The translations under genes were made by a program, and so were the position numbers. Of a stretch of DNA of 64,000 nucleotides, positions 17,980-28,351 are shown one piece after another (position 1 is the first letter of the stretch; every line of letters starts with the position of its first letter). This DNA comes from Enterococcus termitis (GTDB taxonomy: Bacteria > Bacillota > Bacilli > Lactobacillales > Enterococcaceae). The notes beneath the pieces were generated by a model. The model was not told the DNA's origin. It worked only from the letters and a program-made list of their open reading frames with translations, and made no database searches. The DNA lies in NCBI RefSeq assembly GCF_001730305.1, contig NZ_MIJY01000001.1, positions 248,001 to 312,000 on the forward strand, given 5' to 3'.

Positions 17980-18981
17980 ATGACAGTTAAAGTAGGTATT
18001 AATGGATTTGGACGTATCGGACGCTTAGCATTCCGTCGTATCCAAGATGTAGCAGGAATCGAAGTAGTAGCAATCAACGACTTAACAGATGCTAAAATGT
18101 TGGCTCACTTGTTAAAATATGACACAACTCAAGGACGTTTCAACGGAACTGTTGAAGTTCATGATGGATCTTTCAACGTTAACGGAAAAGAAGTTAAAGT
18201 TCTTGCTAACCGTAACCCAGAAGAATTACCATGGGGCGATTTAGGCGTAGACATCGTTCTTGAATGTACAGGATTCTTCACTTCAAAAGAAAAAGCTGAA
18301 TTACACTTAAAAGCTGGTGCTAAACGTGTTGTTATCTCTGCTCCTGGTGGAAATGACGTACCAACAATCGTTTACAACACTAACCATGATATCTTAACAG
18401 GTAAAGAAACAGTTATCTCTGGTGCTTCTTGTACTACTAACTGTTTAGCTCCTATGGCTAAAGCTTTACAAGACAACTTTGGTGTTGTTGAAGGTCTTAT
18501 GACTACAATCCACGCTTACACAGGTGACCAAATGACTCTTGATGGACCTCACCCAGGTGGAGACTTCCGTCGTGCACGTGCTGCAGCAGAAAACATCGTT
18601 CCTAACACAACTGGTGCTGCTAAAGCAATCGGTCTAGTTATTCCAGAATTAAACGGTAAATTAGACGGAGCTGCTCAACGTGTTCCTGTAGCAACTGGTT
18701 CATTAACTGAATTAGTTACTGTTCTTGATAAAAACGTAACAGTTGAAGAAGTAAACGAAGTTATGGCTAAAGCAGCTAACGAATCTTACGGATACAACGA
18801 AGATCAAATCGTATCTTCTGATATCGTAGGTATGACTTTCGGTTCATTATTCGATGCAACTCAAACAAAAGTAATGACAGTTGGCGACCAACAATTAGTG
18901 AAAACTGTTGCTTGGTATGACAACGAAATGTCTTACACTGCACAATTAGTTCGTACTTTAGAGTACTTCGCTAACTTATAA
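17980..18981 (+). CDS. gap: Glyceraldehyde-3-phosphate dehydrogenase, glycolytic
   Basis: GapA (333 residues), NAD-dependent oxidation of glyceraldehyde-3-phosphate. Seen: Rossmann motif [15 protein letters not shown], catalytic [23 protein letters not shown] and WYDNEMSY. The start with AAGGAGG at 17980 is preferred over the in-frame extension to 17953. Extreme codon bias marks very high expression. It is followed by a stable hairpin that may set the relative levels of gap and the downstream genes. Confidence 0.97.
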   Translation: MTVKVGINGFGRIGRLAFRRIQDVAGIEVVAINDLTDAKMLAHLLKYDTTQGRFNGTVEVHDGSFNVNGKEVKVLANRNPEELPWGDLGVDIVLECTGFFTSKEKAELHLKAGAKRVVISAPGGNDVPTIVYNTNHDILTGKETVISGASCTTNCLAPMAKALQDNFGVVEGLMTTIHAYTGDQMTLDGPHPGGDFRRARAAAENIVPNTTGAAKAIGLVIPELNGKLDGAAQRVPVATGSLTELVTVLDKNVTVEEVNEVMAKAANESYGYNEDQIVSSDIVGMTFGSLFDATQTKVMTVGDQQLVKTVAWYDNEMSYTAQLVRTLEYFANL

Positions 18982-19018
18982 GATTCATACTTATTATTAG
19001 TGAAATTTAAAGAACTGT

Positions 19019-19066
19019 GAAATAATAAGCGGGGAAGCAACGCGCTTCTCCGCTTATATTATTTCG
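19019..19066 (+). terminator. Hairpin between gap and pgk
   Basis: Long stem GAAATAATAAGCGGGGAAG / CTTCTCCGCTTATATTATTTC (one bulge), loop CAACGCG. The tail is only CGTTTAAAA, so it may be an mRNA 3' stabiliser or partial terminator rather than a full stop, which fits a shared gap-pgk transcript. Confidence 0.7.
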
Positions 19067-19098
19067 TTTAAAAACTTTATAGACAGGAGTACTTCATA

Positions 19099-20292
19099 AT
19101 GGCTAAAAAAACAATCAAAGATGTTGATTTAAAAGACAAAAAAGTCCTTGTCCGTGTTGATTTCAATGTACCGTTGAAAGATGGCGTGATTACTAATGAC
19201 AACCGTATTGTAGCTGCATTGCCAACAATTCAATATGTCATCGACAATGGCGGAAAAGCGATTCTTTTCTCTCACTTAGGTCGTGTAAAAACAGAAGAAG
19301 ATAAAGCGGGCAAATCATTAAAACCAGTCGCAGAACGTTTAGGCGAATTATTGGGCAAACCAGTAACTTTCGTTCCTGAAACACGTGGTACTGAATTAGA
19401 AACTGCTGTCAACAATATGAAAGATGGCGATGTTTTAGTATTTGAAAACACTCGTTTTGAAGATATCGATGGTAAAAAAGAAAGCGGAAATGACGCTGAA
19501 TTAGGTAAATACTGGGCTTCTTTAGGCGATGTATTTGTCAATGATGCGTTTGGTACGGCTCACCGTGCACATGCTTCTAACGTAGGGATTGCTTCAACTG
19601 GTATTCCAACAGTTGCTGGCTTCCTAATGGAAAAAGAAATCAAGTTCGTTGGTGAAGCTGTGACTGCACCAAAACGTCCATTCGTTGCTATCTTAGGTGG
19701 AGCAAAAGTTTCTGATAAGATTGGTGTTATTGAAAACTTGATCGCTAAAGCGGATAAAATCCTTATCGGTGGTGGGATGACTTATACATTCTACAAAGCA
19801 AAAGGAATTGAAATCGGTAATTCACTTGTTGAAGAAGATAAAGTTGCTTTAGCAAAAGAATTGATCGAAAAAGCTGGCGACAAATTGATTTTACCAATTG
19901 ACTCAGTATGCGCAAAAGAATTCAGCAATGATGTTGAAACTGTTGTAACTGATGGCGAAGCTGTTCCAGAAGGTTACATGGGCTTAGATATTGGACCTAA
20001 ATCGATTGAATTGTTCACAAAAGAATTAGCAGGTGCTAAAACGGTTGTATGGAACGGTCCAATGGGCGTATTCGAAATGAGCAACTTTGCTAAAGGAACT
20101 GTAGGTGTTTGTGAAGCAATCGCTAACTTAGCAGATGCTACAACAATTATCGGTGGAGGAGACTCTGCTGCAGCTGCAATCCAATTAGGCTTTGCTGACA
20201 AATTCACTCACATCTCAACTGGTGGGGGCGCAAGCTTAGAATTATTAGAAGGTAAAGAATTACCTGGTTTAGCGGCAATTAATGATAAGTAA
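19099..20292 (+). CDS. pgk: Phosphoglycerate kinase
   Basis: Pgk (397 residues) makes ATP from 1,3-bisphosphoglycerate. Seen: [15 protein letters not shown], the substrate-binding HLGR block, [26 protein letters not shown] and the nucleotide-binding [13 protein letters not shown]. Ribosome binding site ACAGGAG. The last five codons and stop (AINDK) recur in degenerate form 44 bp downstream, a trace of local duplication. Confidence 0.97.
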   Translation: MAKKTIKDVDLKDKKVLVRVDFNVPLKDGVITNDNRIVAALPTIQYVIDNGGKAILFSHLGRVKTEEDKAGKSLKPVAERLGELLGKPVTFVPETRGTELETAVNNMKDGDVLVFENTRFEDIDGKKESGNDAELGKYWASLGDVFVNDAFGTAHRAHASNVGIASTGIPTVAGFLMEKEIKFVGEAVTAPKRPFVAILGGAKVSDKIGVIENLIAKADKILIGGGMTYTFYKAKGIEIGNSLVEEDKVALAKELIEKAGDKLILPIDSVCAKEFSNDVETVVTDGEAVPEGYMGLDIGPKSIELFTKELAGAKTVVWNGPMGVFEMSNFAKGTVGVCEAIANLADATTIIGGGDSAAAAIQLGFADKFTHISTGGGASLELLEGKELPGLAAINDK

Positions 20293-20340
20293 TAAAACTG
20301 CGAGGAGTAATCGCAGAAGCAATTAACGATAAATGAAGAG

Positions 20341-20460
20341 GTTGTGAAAAAGGCATTTAAACTTGAGTCATTGGACTGAACCTGTTGGACTTCAAGTATT
20401 GAGGGTCAGTAGGTGAGGAGAATTATCGAAAGTTTGCCTTTTAAACACCATTTTCTCAAC
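20341..20460 (+). other. Structured pgk-tpiA spacer
   Basis: The 211-bp gap between pgk and tpiA has a small hairpin (CTGCGA / TCGCAG, 20298-20316). It also has a long interrupted stem whose outer arms GTTGTGAAAA and TTTTCTCAAC (20341, 20451), middle arms AAAAGGC and GCCTTTT (20349, 20436), and inner arms ACTTGAGTC and GGACTTCAAGT all pair, with some alternatives competing. No poly-T tail, so it is not a simple terminator. Confidence 0.55.
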
Positions 20461-20503
20461 TCACACTATGCCATACCATAATAAGAAAAGGATGTGCTTT
20501 TCC

Positions 20504-21259
20504 ATGCGTAAACCAATTATCGCTGGTAACTGGAAAATGAACAAAACTTTAGCAGAAGCACAAAGCTTTGCTGAAGCTGTAAAAAATGCTGTCCCATCAA
20601 ATGATGTTGTTGATTCAGTAATCGGATCTCCTGCATTATTCTTGGCACCATTGGCTTGGAATCTTAAAGATTCACAAGTACAATTATCAGCACAAAACTG
20701 CTATTGGGAAAACTCAGGCGCATTCACTGGTGAAAACTCACCAGCTGCGATTGCGGACTTAGGTGTTCAATATGTGATCATCGGTCACTCTGAACGTCGT
20801 GAGTACTTCCATGAAACAGACGAAGACATCAACAAAAAAGCGAAAGCAATTTTTGCAAACAACATGACACCAATCTTCTGTTGTGGCGAATCTTTAGAAA
20901 CATATGAAGCAGGCAAAACTGCTGAGTGGATCGAAGGACAAATCACAAACGGTTTAGTTGGTTTAACAAATGAGCAAGTATCTTCAATGGTTATTGCTTA
21001 TGAACCAATCTGGGCAATCGGAACTGGTAAATCTGCGGATGCAAACATTGCGGATGAAATCTGTGGCGTTGTACGTTCAACAGTTGAAAAATTATACGGT
21101 AAAGAAGTATCAGAAGCTGTACGTATCCAATACGGCGGTTCTGTAAAACCTGAAAACATTGCTGAATATATGGCGAAAGAAAACGTTGACGGTGCTTTAG
21201 TCGGCGGAGCAAGCCTTGAAGCAGATTCATTCTTAGCTTTGTTAGACGCCGTTAAATAG
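20504..21259 (+). CDS. tpiA: Triose-phosphate isomerase
   Basis: TpiA (251 residues) interconverts DHAP and glyceraldehyde-3-phosphate. Seen: [14 protein letters not shown] with the active-site Asn/Lys, [10 protein letters not shown] with catalytic His, [14 protein letters not shown] with catalytic Glu, and the phosphate-binding GGSVKPEN and GALVGGASL. The start at 20504 (AAAAGGATG upstream) begins at the conserved N-terminus; the reading from 20468 adds residues with no family match. Confidence 0.97.
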   Translation: MRKPIIAGNWKMNKTLAEAQSFAEAVKNAVPSNDVVDSVIGSPALFLAPLAWNLKDSQVQLSAQNCYWENSGAFTGENSPAAIADLGVQYVIIGHSERREYFHETDEDINKKAKAIFANNMTPIFCCGESLETYEAGKTAEWIEGQITNGLVGLTNEQVSSMVIAYEPIWAIGTGKSADANIADEICGVVRSTVEKLYGKEVSEAVRIQYGGSVKPENIAEYMAKENVDGALVGGASLEADSFLALLDAVK

Positions 21260-21318
21260 TCACGGCATATAACAATATACGCAATTAATCAAAGATTCAT
21301 TGAATAATCTATGAATTA

Positions 21319-21359
21319 TGCAAAAAATGTTTGCATAGCGCGCGTTTATTCACTACAAT
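21319..21359 (+). promoter_or_regulatory. Promoter of eno with overlapping inverted repeat
   Basis: TTGCAT (21331-21336), 17-bp spacer, TACAAT (21354-21359). The -35 hexamer is also the right arm of the inverted repeat ATGCAAA-N4-TTTGCAT spanning 21319-21336, a plausible operator that would give eno its own control within the glycolytic cluster. Confidence 0.7.
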
Positions 21360-21388
21360 CATAATTAAGGGAACTTGAATCCCCTTAG

Positions 21389-22717
<1,329 letters not shown>

Positions 22718-22783
22718 GAAATCTGATCAAAAAAGATTTTGACTGTTATTAAGAAGTAGCTTGTTTTTAAGAGAGCAAAAATT

Positions 22784-22829
22784 AAACACCTTCTTTTCTC
22801 TGGTTTAAGAGAAAAGAAGGTGTTTTTTT
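22784..22829 (+). terminator. Terminator of the glycolytic cluster
   Basis: Perfect 17-bp stem AAACACCTTCTTTTCTC / GAGAAAAGAAGGTGTTT with loop TGGTTTAA-like and tail TTTTTTTA. Confidence 0.93.
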
Positions 22830-22929
22830 AATGTATATCTTTGAAATATCTCATAGTGAGTGCTTATATTTTTTGTAAATGTTATTCGTTTGTTATACTT
22901 ATTGTACTAATTAAGAAAGGAGAGGTTTT

Positions 22930-23637
22930 ATGAAAACAAGAGCGGAGTTAAAAACAGAAGCCAAAACGGTTCTACGTGGACGTTGGAAAGATAGTGTGCT
23001 GATGTCATTAGTACCTACACTGGTTTCAATCGCTATCGGACTTATTCTATTTTTTTTACTAGTAATACCAATGTTCCTATTTTTCCAAAATAATCCGGAT
23101 GCATTAAATGGGACAGCAAATTATGACGGGAATTCTAGTGGAGGAGGCGGAGGTTTGATCGGGGGACTTCTTGGTGCATTGTTCAGCGCCGGAATTTCTT
23201 GGACATACCTTGACCTTTTACGTGGAAGAAGACAAGAAATTCGTCCTTTTTCTGATGCATTTCGTGGCTTTGCAGGTCCTGTGATTTTAGGCGTGATTTG
23301 TGTTTATCTATTAATGACTATCTTTGTTTTTCTGTGGTCATTACTTTTGATCATTCCTGGTATTATTAAAGGCTATGCTTATTCACAAGCGTATTTTGTT
23401 TATTATGATGCGTATGAAGAAACAGGTGAACGACCTGGTTTTCTAAATTGTATCACTCGCAGCCGTAAGCTAATGAATGGGTATAAAGGGCAGTTGTTCT
23501 TATTAGACTTGAGTTTTATTGGTTGGCATATTTTAGCAATTTTAACTGCTGGAATTGGTTATCTATGGTTAACGCCGTATATAACTGCAACTAAAGCTGC
23601 TTTTTATGAAAATTTACCAAAGGAAACAGTTGTTTAA
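22930..23637 (+). CDS. DUF975 family membrane protein
   Basis: A 235-residue integral membrane protein of the DUF975 family. The conserved N-terminal RAELKTEAKTVLRGRWKDSVL precedes four or five membrane segments (about 25-50, 75-100, 115-145, 190-215). The loop after segment 1 is short and Gly/Asn-rich (NSSGGGGGLIGG). The family marker FSDAFRGF and the C-terminal PYITATKAAFYENL are present. Function unknown. AAGAAAGGAGAGG precedes the ATG. Monocistronic with its own terminator. Confidence 0.88.
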   Translation: MKTRAELKTEAKTVLRGRWKDSVLMSLVPTLVSIAIGLILFFLLVIPMFLFFQNNPDALNGTANYDGNSSGGGGGLIGGLLGALFSAGISWTYLDLLRGRRQEIRPFSDAFRGFAGPVILGVICVYLLMTIFVFLWSLLLIIPGIIKGYAYSQAYFVYYDAYEETGERPGFLNCITRSRKLMNGYKGQLFLLDLSFIGWHILAILTAGIGYLWLTPYITATKAAFYENLPKETVV

Positions 23638-23711
23638 AAAATACTTGAGAGAGACAGAGGTAAAAGTATCTGTTTACGAATCCGTAAAGCTCAAGAGCTA
23701 AATAATTTAAG

Positions 23712-23755
23712 AGATGAAACAAAACATTTTTGAAGTTTTGTTTCATCTTTTTTTG
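23712..23755 (+). terminator. Terminator after the DUF975 gene
   Basis: Stem GATGAAACAAAAC / GTTTTGTTTCATC with loop ATTTTTGAA and tail TTTTTTT. Confidence 0.9.
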
Positions 23756-23808
23756 GTTAGTCTGGCATATTCATTTGAATAGTGCTGGACTTTTTTTCAT
23801 TTTTATCA

Positions 23809-23865
23809 TTGTTTATAATTTGTTTATTTTTTCGTTACTTTCCGTTTAGAATCACTCGATACAAT
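23809..23865 (+). promoter_or_regulatory. Four 11-bp tandem repeats plus -10 box, promoter of the DUF4822/two-component operon
   Basis: Repeats at 23809, 23820, 23831 and 23842, each 11 bp with consensus TTGTTTAnnnT: seven conserved bases and four variable ones. A TACAAT -10 box follows at 23860-23865. The -35 position has no good hexamer and falls at the last repeats. This is the layout of an activator-dependent promoter bound by an OmpR/PhoB-type regulator, and the operon encodes one. Confidence 0.7.
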
Positions 23866-23914
23866 AAGAATAAGCAATAAATAAATAATTCTATTTTGGA
23901 AGGAGCAAAAAAAC

Positions 23915-24880
23915 ATGAACAAGAAAAATAAAAAATTAATCGTAGGTGTTTCAAGTTTAGTTGTATTATTAGCAGGATGTGGTGTAGGAGCACAAGAATC
24001 ATTAGGGGCAAAAGAAACTACTCAACTTGCAGTAGAGAAAAAGAATCAAAACAATAATAAAACCAAAGGGGATAAGCTAACGAAGATTTTAGGCCAAACC
24101 AATTGGCAAGGCACGAAAGTTTATGATAAGGAACACAATGATTTAACGAAAGAAAATGCCAATTTTATCGGTTTAGCAAAATACGATAAAGAAACAGGAC
24201 GCTATGAATTCTTTGATGCTAAGACGGGAGAAAGTCGTGGAGACCGAGGTACTTTTTTCATTACGAATGATGGAACTAAAAGAATTCTTATCTCAGAATC
24301 TATGAATTATCAAGCCGTTGTAGACATTACAGAGTTAACGAATAAAAAATTTACGTACACTCGTAAAGGGAAAGATCAAGCTGGAAATGAAGTAGATGTA
24401 TTTGTAGAGCATATCCCTTATAATAAAGAAAAGCTCTCGTTTACAGAACCAGAAAAAACACTGACTACGACTACAGGTACGATCAATAAAAAACGGAGTG
24501 GTGCTGAACTCTTAGGACAAACACTATGGAATGGTACAAAAGTAGTTGATGAGGCTGGCAATGATGTCACTCAATACAATAGTAATTTTATTAGTTTAGC
24601 AAAATTTGCAGCAGATACGAATAAATATGAATTTTTCAATTTAGAAACAGGCGTAAGTCGTGGCGATTTTGGTTACTTTGATGTCATAAATCATAATAAA
24701 ATTCGTGCCCACGTATCAATTGGCCAAAATAAATATGGTGCAGCATTAGAGCTAACAGAATTAAACGACAAAAAATTCACCTATAAACGGACAGGAAAAG
24801 ATGGAAACGGCAAAGATATTACCGTTTTTGTAGAGCATGAACCTTATGAGGGCGACTACACCCCAGAGTTTAGCTTTTAA
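23915..24880 (+). CDS. DUF4822 lipoprotein with two tandem domains
   Basis: A 321-residue lipoprotein (Cys22 in LLAGC). After a Lys/Asn-rich linker it holds two copies of the same roughly 115-residue domain (about 52-170 and 193-310). Each copy begins LGQTxWxGTKV and contains YEFFxxxTGxSRGDxG and KFTYxRxGKD, ending in VFVEHxPY. The pattern matches DUF4822. It is presumed exposed on the outer face. Its stop is 56 bp before a sensor kinase gene, so it may feed the sensor or be an output of it. AAGGAGC precedes the ATG. Confidence 0.82.
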   Translation: MNKKNKKLIVGVSSLVVLLAGCGVGAQESLGAKETTQLAVEKKNQNNNKTKGDKLTKILGQTNWQGTKVYDKEHNDLTKENANFIGLAKYDKETGRYEFFDAKTGESRGDRGTFFITNDGTKRILISESMNYQAVVDITELTNKKFTYTRKGKDQAGNEVDVFVEHIPYNKEKLSFTEPEKTLTTTTGTINKKRSGAELLGQTLWNGTKVVDEAGNDVTQYNSNFISLAKFAADTNKYEFFNLETGVSRGDFGYFDVINHNKIRAHVSIGQNKYGAALELTELNDKKFTYKRTGKDGNGKDITVFVEHEPYEGDYTPEFSF

Positions 24881-24936
24881 TCATATGGATGAATGTTGTG
24901 AGCTAGGTCCGATTTGTAGAGTAAAAGGAGCAAAAT

Positions 24937-26400
24937 ATGACGATCAAAAAACGATTTCTGATTTCGTATATTGGCGGGATCGCTATTGCCTGTCTTTCTC
25001 TAGTTGCGATCATTTGTATCGTTCTTTATGTAACGACTGGAACGATTCCTAGTCCTGGAACGCTCTATCGGACCTTTACGCAACAGCGCTCATTAAGCCC
25101 GGAAGAAGAGTTAGCTTATGTGAAACTAAGAGGGATCGCAAAAGCAGATCCGGAGCAATTAAAACGCCCACAAGCTGAAGTCAAGCAAATGATCAAGCAA
25201 TTTGAAGGAGAATCTTTAGGTGTTGTCGTTCGTCAAAATGAGGAAATTATCTATTATTCACAAGATTTGGTAGAAAAATCGCTGATCGTGCACTTTCCCC
25301 AATTTGATGCCAATAATATTGAAACAAGAGGCACGATCGATAATGCTGGTCGTTTATATCGTTATATGAAATTTGATTTTCACTTTAAAGACCAAAGTGC
25401 AGGAACATTAATGATTTTAAAAAAAGAAAATACGGTTCTCGAGTTCATGACAAAATGGGGGATAGTGATTATTGTGTCAATTTTGGTCATATCGATTGGC
25501 GGAGTTCTCTTTTTAAATCATTTATTGAAAAAAACAGTCATTCAGCCGTTGGAAAATTTAGGTGCTGGTATGTCAGAAATCAGTACCGGACATTTGCAGG
25601 CACCGATGACTAGTCAACCGGAAAAAACAGCATTGGAAGTCAAACGACTGACTAATGATTTTGAAAAAATGCGAGCAGCATTGATCGATTCGACCAATGA
25701 ACAGGAAAAATTAGAAAACAATCGAAAAGAACTTGTTGCTAGTATTTCCCATGATTTAAAAACACCGATCACCTCGATTATTGGTTATGTGGAAGGCTTG
25801 CTTGATGGGGTAGCGGACTCTCCAGAAAAACAAGCGCGTTATTTGCAAACGATCCACACAAAAGCGATTGCTTTAAACGAGTTGATCGAAGAGTTGTTTC
25901 TCTATTCTAAATTAGATGCAGAAGCTGTTCCTTTTCATTTCGAACGTATCAATATAAATGAGTTTCTAAAACATCTTATTGAAGAATTTCAATTACAGGA
26001 TCGACAAGTTTTACTCCGGCTGGAAACTCAATCTACGAAGCCGAGTTACGTTGAAGGAGATCGAATGCAATTAAATCGTGTCTTTGTCAACTTGATCGAA
26101 AATAGTTTGAAATTCCAGCAAAACGATCAACCACTGGCAGTGACGATCAATGTATTAGAGCAAGACCCGTTTGTGGAAATTCGCGTGACGGACAATGGAC
26201 AAGGCATTGCTAAAGAACAGCTGCCGTATGTTTTTGATCATTTTTACCGTGGTGAAAAAGAACGTTCATCTCAGACTGGCGGCAGTGGCTTAGGTCTTGC
26301 AATCGTTAAACAAATTATCGATATGCATGAAGGGGAAGTTCAGATAGAAAGTGAATTGAGTCAAGGAACCACAGTTCGTATTTTATTGAAAAAAGCTTGA
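24937..26400 (+). CDS. Sensor histidine kinase
   Basis: A 487-residue membrane sensor. Membrane segment 1 (about 7-32), an extracellular domain of about 140 residues, membrane segment 2 (about 172-195), HAMP linker, HisKA box ASISHDLKTPITSI with the phosphoacceptor His, then HATPase_c with the N box (NRVFVNLIENSLKF), G1 VTDNGQGI, F box and G2 GGSGLGLAIVKQI. It pairs with the regulator gene 13 bp downstream. The stimulus is unknown; the flanking lipoproteins suggest an envelope signal. Confidence 0.93.
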   Translation: MTIKKRFLISYIGGIAIACLSLVAIICIVLYVTTGTIPSPGTLYRTFTQQRSLSPEEELAYVKLRGIAKADPEQLKRPQAEVKQMIKQFEGESLGVVVRQNEEIIYYSQDLVEKSLIVHFPQFDANNIETRGTIDNAGRLYRYMKFDFHFKDQSAGTLMILKKENTVLEFMTKWGIVIIVSILVISIGGVLFLNHLLKKTVIQPLENLGAGMSEISTGHLQAPMTSQPEKTALEVKRLTNDFEKMRAALIDSTNEQEKLENNRKELVASISHDLKTPITSIIGYVEGLLDGVADSPEKQARYLQTIHTKAIALNELIEELFLYSKLDAEAVPFHFERININEFLKHLIEEFQLQDRQVLLRLETQSTKPSYVEGDRMQLNRVFVNLIENSLKFQQNDQPLAVTINVLEQDPFVEIRVTDNGQGIAKEQLPYVFDHFYRGEKERSSQTGGSGLGLAIVKQIIDMHEGEVQIESELSQGTTVRILLKKA

Positions 26401-26413
26401 GGAGGACAGCCAG

Positions 26414-27115
26414 ATGTCAAATGAAAAATCACGAATACTATTAATTGAAGATGATGCAAGTATTGCAGAATTACAAAAGGATTATCTTGAAATCAATCAA
26501 ATGGAAGCCGAGATCTCAAGTGATGGATTGGCTGGCCTAAATCGAGCATTGAATGAAACGTTTGATTTAATTGTCGTTGATATCATGTTGCCATCGATGG
26601 ATGGATTCGAAATTTGTCGCAGGATCAGAGAAAAAAAGAATATTCCTTTAATGATTGTTTCTGCAAAAAAAGAAGATATCGATAAGATCAGAGGACTAGG
26701 CTTAGGAGCAGATGATTATCTGACCAAACCGTTTAGCCCAAGTGAATTAGTTGCTAGAGTTCAGGCTCATATCAAGCGTTATCAATTATTGACAGGCTCC
26801 GATCAGCCTAATGACACAATTGAACGAGGCCAAATCGTCATTGATAAAGGCGCTCGCCGCGTGTATGTTTTAGGAAAAGAACTCTTCTTTACCACTAAAG
26901 AACTGGATCTCTTGCTCTTTTTTATGGAACACCCGAACCGTGTTTGGATGAAAGAGCAGTTATTTCGACAGGTTTGGGATATGGATGATTTAGACGGAGA
27001 TATTTACACGGTGGTTGTACATGTAGGACGAATCAGAGAAAAGCTAAAAAAGGGTAACTTATCAGAAATACCTATTGAAACAATCTGGGGTAGCGGCTAT
27101 CGTTTTAATGCGTAA
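26414..27115 (+). CDS. Response regulator, OmpR/PhoB family
   Basis: A 233-residue regulator with a receiver domain (about 7-120; LLIEDDAS acidic pair, phosphoacceptor Asp in LIVVDIMLPSMDGFE, conserved Lys in DDYLTKPFSP) and a C-terminal winged helix (about 130-233; FTTKELDLLLFFMEHPNRV, VVVHVGRIREKL, IETIWGSGYRF). GGAGGA precedes the start. OmpR-family regulators bind tandem repeats; four 11-bp repeats at the head of this operon are candidate sites, implying autoregulation. Confidence 0.95.
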   Translation: MSNEKSRILLIEDDASIAELQKDYLEINQMEAEISSDGLAGLNRALNETFDLIVVDIMLPSMDGFEICRRIREKKNIPLMIVSAKKEDIDKIRGLGLGADDYLTKPFSPSELVARVQAHIKRYQLLTGSDQPNDTIERGQIVIDKGARRVYVLGKELFFTTKELDLLLFFMEHPNRVWMKEQLFRQVWDMDDLDGDIYTVVVHVGRIREKLKKGNLSEIPIETIWGSGYRFNA

Positions 27116-27135
27116 AGAATTTAAGGAGAAGAAAG

Positions 27136-28200
27136 ATGAAGCAATCTTATTTACTTATCAGTTCCATCGTAGGTGTACTGATTGTGCTTTCCGGATGTAA
27201 ACCAGATCAAAGAGAAAGTACACATTCATCAACTGAAACGGCTAAGACAGCAATTTTTAACTCTACGACAAAAGAAACAACTTCATCAAGTAAAAAGGAA
27301 ATAACTGGACAGACAAATGATCTCGTATTCGAAGATACTTCCTATAACTATGATGTGGTAACTGGTGCGACTCAAACGACCTTTGGCTCAAATCCTAAGC
27401 CGATGTATACGTACGAAGAAAAATTGAAAAAAATGTTTTGGTCAAATCAGCCGCCGCTTGGCTTATTAGAAGGAAATTATTTTACAAATGAAGGCTATTT
27501 TGATGTAGGGAATAAAGGCATCGTGGAAATTGTGACGGATGAAAACAGTAAGATCATCAATGTTGAATTCAATGAATATGGTGCTGAAAATTATTATGAA
27601 TCAACATATGCAGGAGCGAATAAACGTTTGTCGGACTATGCTTTTTTTCAAGCTCAAAATCCAAGAACTGATGCAACATTAGTAACGGTGGTCAATGGAA
27701 TTACTTTTGTGGAGCAGCAAATGCGAGAAGAAAATCGAATCGACGGCAATTTTAATACAGTAAAAGGCTCTTCGACGAGTGCACGTGAAGGACTGATGGC
27801 TATCGCAGCTGAATTGGCAGATCAAATTCGTAAACCTTCAGCTACAAAATATATTGGCTATGCGCAAGATTTCGGTGATGGATTGATCGGCAGGATTCAA
27901 TTAACGGTAACAGATGGCAAAATAGATACGGCTCGTTATGATGAATATTTTGCAGACCAGCCGGAGCAAATCAAATCAGAGCAGTTAAAAAAATATTATC
28001 GTCAATCAAAGTATTTTTCATTGATCTACAACCAAGAAACGGGCAATGACTTTATCACGTTTGCGGATGCATTGACCCAAACCATCATTGATCAACAATC
28101 ATTAATGATCAAAGATAATGAACTAAGCCAACATCCATCTTTTGCTTTATATGAAAAGCTGATCGAGCATATTGATACTGATTTAGTAACACGAAAATAA
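27136..28200 (+). CDS. Lipoprotein with FMN-binding-domain-like repeats
   Basis: A 354-residue lipoprotein (lipobox VLSGC, Cys22) with a Ser/Thr-rich linker to about residue 65. The body resembles two FMN_bind-type units as in PplA-like proteins: a strand GIVEIVTDENSKIINVEFNEYG and a second GRIQLTVTDGKIDTARYDEY. The threonine-attachment motif (D/S-GAT-x-S/T) appears once as VTGATQT (about 75-81) and in weakened form as VKGSSTSA. Flavinylation is therefore possible but unproven. It closes the two-component operon, 20 bp after the regulator. Confidence 0.65.
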   Translation: MKQSYLLISSIVGVLIVLSGCKPDQRESTHSSTETAKTAIFNSTTKETTSSSKKEITGQTNDLVFEDTSYNYDVVTGATQTTFGSNPKPMYTYEEKLKKMFWSNQPPLGLLEGNYFTNEGYFDVGNKGIVEIVTDENSKIINVEFNEYGAENYYESTYAGANKRLSDYAFFQAQNPRTDATLVTVVNGITFVEQQMREENRIDGNFNTVKGSSTSAREGLMAIAAELADQIRKPSATKYIGYAQDFGDGLIGRIQLTVTDGKIDTARYDEYFADQPEQIKSEQLKKYYRQSKYFSLIYNQETGNDFITFADALTQTIIDQQSLMIKDNELSQHPSFALYEKLIEHIDTDLVTRK

Positions 28201-28274
28201 GTAGAGGGAAGACTTCTGATTCTGTGATTATTGAGATTTTGAGTGTTGAGGACATCACTTATAAAGAGAGGTCT

Positions 28275-28322
28275 TCGACACTTATTTTTCGACACACTTT
28301 TGACATATTTTACTTTTATAAT
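28275..28322 (+). promoter_or_regulatory. Three TYGACA repeats upstream of the SHOCT gene
   Basis: TCGACA at 28275 and 28289 and TTGACA at 28300, ahead of a TATAAT at 28317-28322. The nearest TTGACA is only 11 bp from TATAAT, too close for a standard promoter pair, so the repeats may be regulator sites. The preceding intergenic stretch also holds a GAAGAC / GTCTTC outer stem with an inner GTGAT / ATCAC stem (28208-28276). Confidence 0.4.
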
Positions 28323-28351
28323 AAGTAAAAACAAGTTAGGAGCGATTTATA

